Below, in pieces: positions 1 to 6,223 of a DNA stretch of 6,223 bases. The translations under genes were made by a program, and so were the position numbers. This DNA is from Flavobacteriales bacterium (lineage in GTDB: Bacteria; Bacteroidota; Bacteroidia; Flavobacteriales_D; Parvicellaceae). The DNA lies in assembly GCA_015488785.1 (NCBI GenBank), contig WFNC01000054.1, positions 1-6,223 on the forward strand, in the 5' to 3' direction. The notes beneath the pieces are model-generated. The model was not told where the DNA came from. It saw nothing but the letters and a program-made list of their open reading frames with translations, and ran no database searches. Each line of letters opens with the position of its first letter. The first letter of the stretch is position 1.

Positions 1-5
1 ATTTA

Positions 6-917
6 TTATAATTCTGTAATCGTATAGTTCGAACCGGATTTTGTAATCTGAACTACATGACTATGTAAACCATCACCTCCAAACTGACCATAAGCAGACC
101 AATTTAGGTAGAAATTAGAATTATCAGGACCAAAATCATTACTTATTTGTTGCGAAGCAACACCACCCTGAATTAAATCTAAGGTAAACTTAGTATTATA
201 AATAGGATCAGTTGCAGGATCAACTGCCACAGTATTTGGAGCATAATAATCTACATTAATAAAGTAATCACCATCAGGTGCCGTACCGGGTAAAGTAACT
301 GATTCAGGACAATCAAACCAAGAATGAGCTAATTCAGTATCCGTAGCATCTACAAGATATAAATCTAAATCTTGATCACATGATACCTCAGAATCTGTAT
401 TAACTTCCCAAGATAAATCAACTAACAAATCAGGAGATTCATAGTTAACAATAGTAATCGTAAACTCTTCTTTTGGAGAAGAAGGACTCAATAAATTAGC
501 CCAGTGCTCAGCATCCCAAGCATTAGAGCTTTCAGAATTTTTAGGAGCAACACGTATGATTAAAGTTTCATCACCTTCTGGAATCAAATCCTTAACGATC
601 TTTACTTTAACTTGAGTAGTAGTAGTATATGCTGCAACAACACCATCTATAGCAACAAAATCGGCATTATCAGCATCACCTCCAACTCTGTAAGCTCTAA
701 AAGGTAAATCTTCACGCAAAGGTCTATCTAAAGTAATATCAATAATATAAGTCATCTCGTCTACTTCTTGCGTGGATGGTTGAAAATTTTGAATAGAATA
801 CGAAGCAACAGGCTTAGTATTAGGGTCAATAGGTTTTGCAGTATCTTGCTCATGAACGCAAGAAATAAAAGCAAAACTCAAAAAAGTTAATAAATATAAT
901 TTGTTTAATATTTTCAT
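6..917 (-). CDS. Calx-beta-like surface lipoprotein, last visible gene of SusCD operon
   Basis: Predicted outer-membrane lipoprotein of 303 residues, function unknown. A signal peptide (basic MKILNK, then a hydrophobic run) ends in a lipobox FISC with the lipidated Cys at residue 20. Residues 21-38 form a polar linker. Residues about 38-157 look like a Calx-beta-type beta sandwich: a DNADF stretch near 83-87, alternating TQVKVKIV strands, then the family-like PEGDETLIIRV at 113-123. Residues about 162-302 form a second beta-rich domain with a DLDLYLVD strand (183-190), PDGDYFINVDYY (214-225), and two cysteines (180, 203) that could pair. It recalls pre-peptidase C-terminal (PPC)-type beta domains, but I cannot assign it firmly. 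The residues after Cys20 (VHEQD) are only weakly like a surface-export signal. The start is chosen because ATG directly precedes the signal peptide. It lies 26 bases after the preceding lipoprotein gene, so it is probably co-transcribed with it and may be an accessory subunit of the SusCD transporter. The ORF is certain; the role is inferred. Confidence 0.85.
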   Translation of the reverse strand: MKILNKLYLLTFLSFAFISCVHEQDTAKPIDPNTKPVASYSIQNFQPSTQEVDEMTYIIDITLDRPLREDLPFRAYRVGGDADNADFVAIDGVVAAYTTTTQVKVKIVKDLIPEGDETLIIRVAPKNSESSNAWDAEHWANLLSPSSPKEEFTITIVNYESPDLLVDLSWEVNTDSEVSCDQDLDLYLVDATDTELAHSWFDCPESVTLPGTAPDGDYFINVDYYAPNTVAVDPATDPIYNTKFTLDLIQGGVASQQISNDFGPDNSNFYLNWSAYGQFGGDGLHSHVVQITKSGSNYTITEL

Positions 918-943
918 TTTTATAAATTTAAAAGTTAGTATGC
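918..943 (-). promoter_or_regulatory. AT-rich translation initiation region of the 303-residue lipoprotein gene
   Basis: This 26-base gap has no Shine-Dalgarno-like purine GG motif. Read on the minus strand it contains TTTAAATTTATA (921-932) followed by AAA and the ATG. An A-rich, SD-less leader is the usual initiation context in Bacteroidota. The same 12-mer precedes the start of the upstream 264-residue lipoprotein gene. No hairpin terminator or TANNTTTG-type promoter element is visible, which supports co-transcription. Confidence 0.5.
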
Positions 944-1738
944 TTAAGGCATATAAGTTGATGGATCATTAGAAAAATCAAAGAAAACACCACTATCAGG
1001 CGTTGTAGAATTGAATAATTGATATGTAATTGTAAAAGAACCATCTGCATTAACAACACCTTCTCCTCTTACAAGATAAGCACCAAGCACAATAGTATCT
1101 ATAGTTAAATCTCCACAAACATCTGTCATTTCAAAAGGAATCGGGTTTCCTCCAGCAGATAAATAAGGTAAATCACCCACTTCATAAGTTCCTGCAGATA
1201 TTTCTGTAACAGTAGCTTGGTTTCCAACACAATCAGGATTAGAATATGGGTGACCTAAATCTAATGCTGAAAAACATAAATATTGTATTTTAACTGCAAC
1301 TTTGTTTAACCTTCCATTTACTAATATATCAGATTCAGAAGCATTATCTATATTCAAAACTAAAGTAACATCTGAAGGTGAGGAAATCCCTTGGGTAAGA
1401 ATGGTTATAGGAAACAAACCTGAAAAATTGTTAGAAGGTCCTAAAACCATAGTATTTGAAGGTAGTGTAAAATTCACACCTTCTACTGCAGTAGAAGATG
1501 GATCAACACTGATAGTTACAGTAACATCCTTGTTATAGTTTTGAAATTGTGGACCAGTAATTAATACCGGTACAGTAGTGTCATGAGTTAAATCATCCGT
1601 TGCTACGGCAGCCAATTTACTAGCTGATTTAAAACCAACAAGGTTAGGGGAACCATCAATACCATCCAAAGGCACGGTATTGTCTAAACATGAGGCTGTT
1701 AAAAAAACAACCGCTATCATTATTAAAAGTTTTTTCAT
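944..1738 (-). CDS. Calx-beta/DUF-type lipoprotein of SusCD operon
   Basis: Predicted outer-membrane lipoprotein of 264 residues. The signal peptide has basic MKK, a hydrophobic core and lipobox TASC, with the lipidated Cys at 17. Residues about 34-152 resemble the Calx-beta-like / DUF4843- or DUF1735-like modules common in Bacteroidota lipoproteins beside SusCD pairs. The visible signature is STAVEGVNFTLPSN (82-95), then beta strands ending in VTLVLNI (124-130). Residues about 153-262 form a second beta-rich unit with Cys155, Cys170 and Cys208. It carries a pattern I associate with this lipoprotein group: SAGTYEV (181-187), DVCGDLTI (206-213), then GEGVVNADGSFTITYQ (225-240). Such proteins are usually annotated hypothetical; binding or complex-forming roles at the cell surface are plausible but not shown here. 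It lies 21 bases after the SusD-like gene and 26 before the 303-residue lipoprotein, so it is probably an operon member. The exact Pfam assignment is uncertain. Confidence 0.85.
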   Translation of the reverse strand: MKKLLIMIAVVFLTASCLDNTVPLDGIDGSPNLVGFKSASKLAAVATDDLTHDTTVPVLITGPQFQNYNKDVTVTISVDPSSTAVEGVNFTLPSNTMVLGPSNNFSGLFPITILTQGISSPSDVTLVLNIDNASESDILVNGRLNKVAVKIQYLCFSALDLGHPYSNPDCVGNQATVTEISAGTYEVGDLPYLSAGGNPIPFEMTDVCGDLTIDTIVLGAYLVRGEGVVNADGSFTITYQLFNSTTPDSGVFFDFSNDPSTYMP

Positions 1739-1759
1739 AATTGTATAAATTTAAATTAA
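1739..1759 (-). promoter_or_regulatory. AT-rich translation initiation region of the 264-residue lipoprotein gene
   Basis: This 21-base spacer consists almost entirely of A and T. On the minus strand it reads TTTAAATTTATA (1744-1755) and then CAATT before the ATG, with no Shine-Dalgarno motif. The 12-mer is identical to the one before the next gene, 5 bases from the start here and 3 there. The palindromic AATTAATTAATT at 1754-1765 overlaps the SusD stop codon. It has no GC stem and is not a convincing terminator. Confidence 0.5.
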
Positions 1760-3229
1760 TTAATTAGCCCAAAATATTTTATCAGTAAAAGGATCAGGCT
1801 GAGCTGGCATATTACCTCCATTATTAGTAACTTCAGAAGCAGGGTATATCAAACGAACAGGTCGTGATGTACCAGGAGCCATTAAAGAAATAGGTAAATC
1901 TGATGGGAAACCTGTTCTTGAGTAATCAAACCAAGACTGAGCTGCATCAATACCATTTAAAGCAATCCACTTTTGAACCATGATTGTTTCTAATTTATTA
2001 GTAGAAGCAGCATAATCTGTTAAAGGATTACCAGAACTTAAGTAAGCTGGAGCACCTGATGCACCTAAATAGTTAAAAGAAGCAGTAACACCGGCATCAA
2101 AAGATGCTTTTGGATCACCAGATAACATACCTTTCATTTGAGCTTCAGCTTGCAATAAATAAGCATCTGATAAAGCAAAAATAACAGCATCTTGAGACGG
2201 TCCTTTTAACAATCCTGGTCCAATATTAGAAACCCATCCAAATGTATAATCATCAGGGTAAGAAGTCCATCCTTGTGGAACTCCTTTATTTGGCCCATTT
2301 GCAGGTAGTTGATAGATAAAATCAATTCTAGGATCAGAAAGAGCTGTTAACTTGTTTAATGCAAAGTCAGTTGCACAAGTAGCTTTATAATTGTTTATAT
2401 AAGCACCTGAAGTATCTTGTCCAAAATGATTCCAAAAAGGGCTTTGTTTATTATTTTCTTGAGCATAACCAGGGTTTGCAACAACATCTGAAGTAATAAA
2501 ACCTGATCCTTCAGAAACTATATTAGCTAATTCATTAGTTACATAGGTTGCTTTGGAAGCTAAATCAGACTCACGAACAAGAATTCTTAATTTAACAGTA
2601 TTTGCTAACTTAATCCAATCTGTCATATTACCATTAAACATGATATCATCAGTAGATGGAACTGGATCAGTAGATGGAGCATTTTTAATTAAATCAATTG
2701 CTTCATCAAGAACAACAATTAAATCATCATAAATTTCTTGTGCATCATCATATTTAGGAGATGGATTATCTCCTCTCATCAATGCTTCAGAATAAGGGAC
2801 ATCACCATAAACGTCAACCAAAGTTTGAAAATGTAAAGACTTCATTATCTTAGCAATTGCCATATAATTATTCCCAAATTTAGAGTTATCTAAGGCTTGA
2901 TATTGTTTTAGAGTTCTACCATAAGTCCAATCCCAAATAGTACTGTAAAAAGTAGAATTAATTGCATATTGAAACTCGTCATTATACCAAGAATATCCAT
3001 CTGATTGACTCCAATTGTACATGAACATATTTCCAAGTGTATTCAAACCTCGACGACTCTCATGCGAAATAGATTTAGCTGAATAATCTTGAGCTACAGG
3101 CAGTAATAAATCTGCACTGACCTCAGTCGGTTCATTTGGATTTTCATTAACATCTAAAAATGTACTATCACAAGATGTAAAGATAAAACCAAATAAAACT
3201 AAAATTAAAATTTTGTTTATTGTTTTCAT
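1760..3229 (-). CDS. SusD/RagB-family substrate-binding lipoprotein (SusD-like_2 type)
   Basis: Outer-membrane lipoprotein of 489 residues that captures substrate and acts as the lid of the adjacent SusC barrel. The signal peptide ends in lipobox FTSC with Cys20, followed by the typical FLDVNENPNEPT (24-35). Motifs typical of the SusD-like_2 branch appear in order: DVYGDVPYSEAL (139-150), DWIKLANTVKLRILVR (204-219) in a TPR-like helix, DAYLLQAEAQMKG (355-367), QKWIALNG with SWFDYSRTGFP (419-441), RPVRLIYPASE (456-466), and a FWAN carboxyl end. Length is normal for the family and the frame is intact. The start ATG directly precedes the signal peptide and lies 15 bases after the SusC stop, the usual tight SusC-SusD pairing. 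The residues after Cys20 (DSTF) are a weak export signal. Family assignment is very secure. The substrate cannot be deduced; this branch is not tied to glycans alone. Confidence 0.97.
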   Translation of the reverse strand: MKTINKILILVLFGFIFTSCDSTFLDVNENPNEPTEVSADLLLPVAQDYSAKSISHESRRGLNTLGNMFMYNWSQSDGYSWYNDEFQYAINSTFYSTIWDWTYGRTLKQYQALDNSKFGNNYMAIAKIMKSLHFQTLVDVYGDVPYSEALMRGDNPSPKYDDAQEIYDDLIVVLDEAIDLIKNAPSTDPVPSTDDIMFNGNMTDWIKLANTVKLRILVRESDLASKATYVTNELANIVSEGSGFITSDVVANPGYAQENNKQSPFWNHFGQDTSGAYINNYKATCATDFALNKLTALSDPRIDFIYQLPANGPNKGVPQGWTSYPDDYTFGWVSNIGPGLLKGPSQDAVIFALSDAYLLQAEAQMKGMLSGDPKASFDAGVTASFNYLGASGAPAYLSSGNPLTDYAASTNKLETIMVQKWIALNGIDAAQSWFDYSRTGFPSDLPISLMAPGTSRPVRLIYPASEVTNNGGNMPAQPDPFTDKIFWAN

Positions 3230-3244
3230 TATTATATTTTTTTA
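3230..3244 (-). promoter_or_regulatory. A-rich translation initiation region of the SusD-like gene
   Basis: The 15-base gap between the SusC-like stop and the SusD-like ATG reads, on the minus strand, as an A-run followed by TATAATA. It has no Shine-Dalgarno sequence, no hairpin and no room for a promoter, so the SusD-like gene should be translated from the SusC-like transcript. Confidence 0.45.
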
Positions 3245-6223
3245 TTAAAATTGAATATTTAAGTTAAAACCTATATTTTTGGTTGGAGGACCTTGTTGAA
3301 AACCTCCAATACCTATAGCATTATTCGAACTTGAAGAATTATTAAATTCTGGATCAGAATATCTATTTTCTTTTGGCAACCAAGTAATTAAATTACGAGC
3401 AACCACACCAAAGGAAACACTACTGATTGGCAATTTTTTAAGGTAATCATTTGGTAATTTATAATTCAAAGCAATTTCTCTTAATTTAATTGCAGATGCG
3501 TCTTTCACATAGTTTTCTTTAATATTATTATAAGCATTTTGCCAAAAAACCATACGTCCACCAGTAACAGGAATACTTGTATTTTCAACAAAAACTCCAG
3601 AATCAGTCGCAGTTTCATACACCGAATTTGGGAAAACAAAATCTTGTCTATTAGCTTCAGCACTTTCTACAGAGCGACCAGTAAACTCCATTCTATCACC
3701 TAATTCAGAATAATAAACATGCCCTGTACGATAATCAACAGTACCTGTTAAAGATAGATTTTTATATTTAAAAGTATTTGTAAGCCCTATAATGTGTTTT
3801 GGTAAAGTTTGCCCTAGACTTTTTAATTCTCCTAATTTAGGATTTCCTGTAGATGGATCAATAACAACATGCCCTTGTGGATCTCTAACATAAGAAGTAG
3901 CTTTAATTTGAGGAAACTCTTCATCTACAACTGCATAAATAGAAACTGTGGTTAAACTTCCACCAATATTCACATCGGCTTCATTAGGAACACCAGTTCC
4001 TTTATAAATATTAGAACTATACGTATAATTGGTGTTAAGATTCCAACTAAAACCATCTGTATTATCAAAAACTTTTAAACCTAAGGAAAGCTCTAAACCA
4101 CTACCTTCTGTAGAACCTATATTCGTAAACAATCGATAAGCTCCAGCTGCTGACGAAGTAGAAACATCCGTAATTAAATCATCTGTCTTTGTAAGATAAT
4201 ATGCAGCATCTAAAGTAATTCTATTTTTAAACATTGCAATATTCAACCCAAATTCAGTAGTTCCAATCTTCTCTTTAGTTATTGTTGAGGCTGTAGCTGT
4301 ATTCGAAACTGAATATCCATTTAAACTTCCGTAAGGAAAGTTAATTGGATGTTGAAAAGTTTCATTAACATCATAAGGATCCAAATCATTATAAACGGTA
4401 GCATTACTAACCGTCACTTTAGCATAGTTAATATTACTTTCAGCTAAACTAGGGAACGCATTGGAAAGAACAAATGACAATCCTACTGAAGGATAAAAAT
4501 AACTATTTTGATCAGGATCTAAGGTAGAAGTATAATCTTGTCTTCCTGTCATGTTTAGGTATAAATAATCTTCATAACCAAAAGTCAAATCAGCATACAT
4601 TCCCCATGTTCGTTTCTTTTCAATACGATTGACAGGAGCTTCAGGCGTACCATTTGAAACGTGGTAAAAGCCTGGAATACTTAGATTGTTAACTTTTTGA
4701 TAAAATCTATTGTAATTACTAATAAAACTAGAGAATCCTGCAATCGTTTTAAGACTAACTTTCTCAGTCAAATCAAACTTACCAGAACCAATTAAATCTG
4801 TTGAATATTGCTTTGACATAAAATCATCAGAAATAACATAAGATGGAACATTATTTGGTCTTGTTGCATTAGCAATCATATCCGCAGTAGAATACTCTTG
4901 GGCATTTCTAAATTCTAGACCAGTACCTGAACTTAAATTTGCAGATATTCTACCTGTAACATCTATGTTATCAGTAATATGCCAAGTAGCAGCTACATTA
5001 CCTGTAAGTCTATCTCTTTTGTCATTCTCTCTATTATTATCAATTCCATAATAAGGATTTTCATAATAACCGTTATAATAACCGTTAGGTGAAGCGAAAA
5101 AATCGTTCCTCCAATCTTTATATCGAGTAAGCGGTATATTGTTTGGTGTATTTAAAATAAACCAATATAAATCTCTATCTTGAGCTCCAATGTTACTACC
5201 AACTACATCTTTGTCACTGATAATATAACTTGTTGTAGCCGTTAAATCTACTTTCCCAATTGTTTTGGTAGCATTTACTCTAAACGTATTTTTTTTATAG
5301 GTGTCTTTTGGTATTATACCTGATGTGTGTTGGTCTCCAAAAGAAACATAAAAACTTCCGGTTTCTCCTCCGCCAGATAACGATACTGTATTTTGAGACG
5401 TTATACCAGTTTCATAAAAATCTTTAAGATTATCTTTTATAGGCGCATAAGAGACTGCTTGAAATACATTACCTACATATAATGGACCAATTCTTCTTAT
5501 TGTTCCATCAAATCTAGGTCCCCAGTTGGTATTCTCAACAGGGTCATAGTTTCCATCCCATCCAGAACCAAATTTAGTTTGAAACTCAGGCATATAAGCT
5601 ACAGTTTCGAAACTTAATGTTGAATTTAACCCAACAACAAATTTATCTCCTTTTTTTCCTTTATTTGTAGTAACAATCAATGCACCATTAGCCGCTCTAG
5701 ATCCATACAATGCAGCTGCTGAAGCTCCTTTCAAAACAGAAATCTCCTTGATATCATTTGGATTTAATTGACCAAACATTCCTTTTGTTGAAATAGAACC
5801 ATCAATTACAATTAAGGCTTCATTATCACCTCTTAAAGAACGCATACCTCTTAAAAGAACCTTAGAAGTTCCTTCTACCCCGTTTGAAGTTTGAAGAATA
5901 TTTAATCCTGCAACTTTACCAGACAAAGCCTGGGCAGCATTATTAGGCTGTGATACCATCAATTCCTTGTTGTCCACTTTTTGAGTTTGGTAAGAAATTT
6001 CTTTCTTTTCTCTCTTAATACCCATTGCTGTTACAACCACTGCATCAAGAGTCTCTGCATTTTCAGACATTTTAACATTAATCGTGTCAGAGTCTCCAAC
6101 AACTTTTTCTACTGTACCATACGAAACATGGCTAAACACTAAGGTGTCGCCTTTTTTTGCTTTGATACAATACTTACCATCGAAATCCGTAACTGTTCCT
6201 TTTGTTGTGCCTTTTACAACAAC
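3245..6223 (-). CDS. SusC/RagA-family TonB-dependent outer-membrane transporter, 5'-partial
   Basis: TonB-energised beta-barrel importer that forms the pore beneath the SusD lid. The frame stays open to the window edge, giving 992 visible residues. An apparent GTG start at 6139 is internal: the codons before it read VVVKGTTKGTVTDFDGKY and then KGDTLVFSHVSY, the carboxypeptidase-regulatory-like N-terminal domain of SusC proteins (visible residues 1 to about 53). Only the signal peptide and first strands, perhaps 40 residues, are missing. A TonB-box-like DAVVVTAMG follows at about 60-68. The plug domain follows, with QPNNAAQALSGKVAGL, VLLRGMRSL, ALIVIDG and the hallmark LYGSRAANGALIVTT at about 168-182. 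The remainder is the barrel, ending GFNLNIQF with the C-terminal aromatic residue typical of outer-membrane proteins. Small oddities are a Cys in the N-terminal domain (DGKYC, where Ser is common) and a duplicated NGYY at 380-387. It is the first visible gene of the operon. Family is certain; substrate is unknown. Confidence 0.97.
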   Translation of the reverse strand, partial: VVVKGTTKGTVTDFDGKYCIKAKKGDTLVFSHVSYGTVEKVVGDSDTINVKMSENAETLDAVVVTAMGIKREKKEISYQTQKVDNKELMVSQPNNAAQALSGKVAGLNILQTSNGVEGTSKVLLRGMRSLRGDNEALIVIDGSISTKGMFGQLNPNDIKEISVLKGASAAALYGSRAANGALIVTTNKGKKGDKFVVGLNSTLSFETVAYMPEFQTKFGSGWDGNYDPVENTNWGPRFDGTIRRIGPLYVGNVFQAVSYAPIKDNLKDFYETGITSQNTVSLSGGGETGSFYVSFGDQHTSGIIPKDTYKKNTFRVNATKTIGKVDLTATTSYIISDKDVVGSNIGAQDRDLYWFILNTPNNIPLTRYKDWRNDFFASPNGYYNGYYENPYYGIDNNRENDKRDRLTGNVAATWHITDNIDVTGRISANLSSGTGLEFRNAQEYSTADMIANATRPNNVPSYVISDDFMSKQYSTDLIGSGKFDLTEKVSLKTIAGFSSFISNYNRFYQKVNNLSIPGFYHVSNGTPEAPVNRIEKKRTWGMYADLTFGYEDYLYLNMTGRQDYTSTLDPDQNSYFYPSVGLSFVLSNAFPSLAESNINYAKVTVSNATVYNDLDPYDVNETFQHPINFPYGSLNGYSVSNTATASTITKEKIGTTEFGLNIAMFKNRITLDAAYYLTKTDDLITDVSTSSAAGAYRLFTNIGSTEGSGLELSLGLKVFDNTDGFSWNLNTNYTYSSNIYKGTGVPNEADVNIGGSLTTVSIYAVVDEEFPQIKATSYVRDPQGHVVIDPSTGNPKLGELKSLGQTLPKHIIGLTNTFKYKNLSLTGTVDYRTGHVYYSELGDRMEFTGRSVESAEANRQDFVFPNSVYETATDSGVFVENTSIPVTGGRMVFWQNAYNNIKENYVKDASAIKLREIALNYKLPNDYLKKLPISSVSFGVVARNLITWLPKENRYSDPEFNNSSSSNNAIGIGGFQQGPPTKNIGFNLNIQF
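5063..5086 (-). repeat. Perfect 12-bp tandem duplication inside the SusC-like gene
   Basis: Two exact adjacent copies of ATAATAACCGTT on the plus strand (5063-5074 and 5075-5086) encode NGYY-NGYY in frame, at about visible residues 380-387 of the transporter. They sit in the stretch ASPNGYYNGYYENPYYG, probably a loop. The 12-base unit keeps the frame, so loss or gain of a copy would change loop length by four residues without disrupting the gene. Confidence 0.8.

Noticed and set aside
1302..1538. Plus-strand open frame of 78 codons
   Set aside because: It lies wholly inside the 264-residue lipoprotein gene on the opposite strand. It has no signal peptide or family motif, and the overlying gene has clear lipobox and domain signatures, so this is an antisense shadow.
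1754..1765. AATTAATTAATT palindrome at the SusD-like gene end as a possible terminator or operator
   Set aside because: It is pure A/T with no GC stem or loop plus T-run arrangement, and it overlaps the stop codon in an AT-rich genome. Low complexity explains it, and the next gene starts 21 bases on.
3230..3244. Internal promoter (TATAATA-like) before the SusD-like gene
   Set aside because: The 15-base AT-rich gap resembles a sigma-70 -10 box only by composition. The Bacteroidota TANNTTTG element and a TTTG -33 box at proper spacing are not seen.
6139..6139. GTG as the start of the SusC-like gene
   Set aside because: Conserved SusC N-terminal domain sequence continues in frame upstream to the window edge, and no signal peptide follows the GTG.

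Overview
This window looks like chromosomal DNA of a Bacteroidota member, most likely a flavobacterium (family Flavobacteriaceae or close). The reasons are its SusC/SusD-type outer-membrane uptake genes, strongly AT-rich composition, TAA stop codons on all four genes, AT-rich leaders without Shine-Dalgarno sequences, and three lipoproteins with short Bacteroidota-style signal peptides. The species cannot be named from this sequence.

All coding sequence is on the minus strand, so transcription runs from high to low coordinates. In that order the genes are: (1) a SusC-like TonB-dependent transporter whose 5' end lies beyond position 6223 (992 codons visible); (2) a SusD-like substrate-binding lipoprotein of the SusD-like_2 type (1760-3229); (3) a 264-residue lipoprotein with a Calx-beta-like N-terminal half and a cysteine-containing beta-rich C-terminal half (944-1738); (4) a 303-residue lipoprotein with a Calx-beta-like domain followed by a second, unassigned beta-rich domain (6-917). 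The gaps are only 15, 21 and 26 bases and none contains a GC-rich hairpin or a recognisable Bacteroidota promoter, so the four genes most likely form one operon. Its promoter lies upstream, outside the window. The operon may continue downstream past position 1.

The genes should work together at the outer membrane. SusC forms the TonB-energised barrel and SusD the lid that captures substrate. The two extra lipoproteins are probably accessory surface components of the same complex. No glycoside hydrolase, protease, sulfatase, sensor or sigma/anti-sigma pair is present in the window, so the substrate cannot be read from it. The four-gene layout resembles, from memory, the Bacteroides thetaiotaomicron BT2261-BT2264 four-component SusCD complex, which was associated with oligopeptides rather than glycans. 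This gives a testable hypothesis of peptide or other non-glycan uptake.

The region is fully coding, with no stretch over 26 bases between genes. I see no RNA genes, CRISPR, insertion sequences, frameshifts or other mobile features. I do not see a wholly new system; the least characterised part is the pair of accessory lipoproteins.
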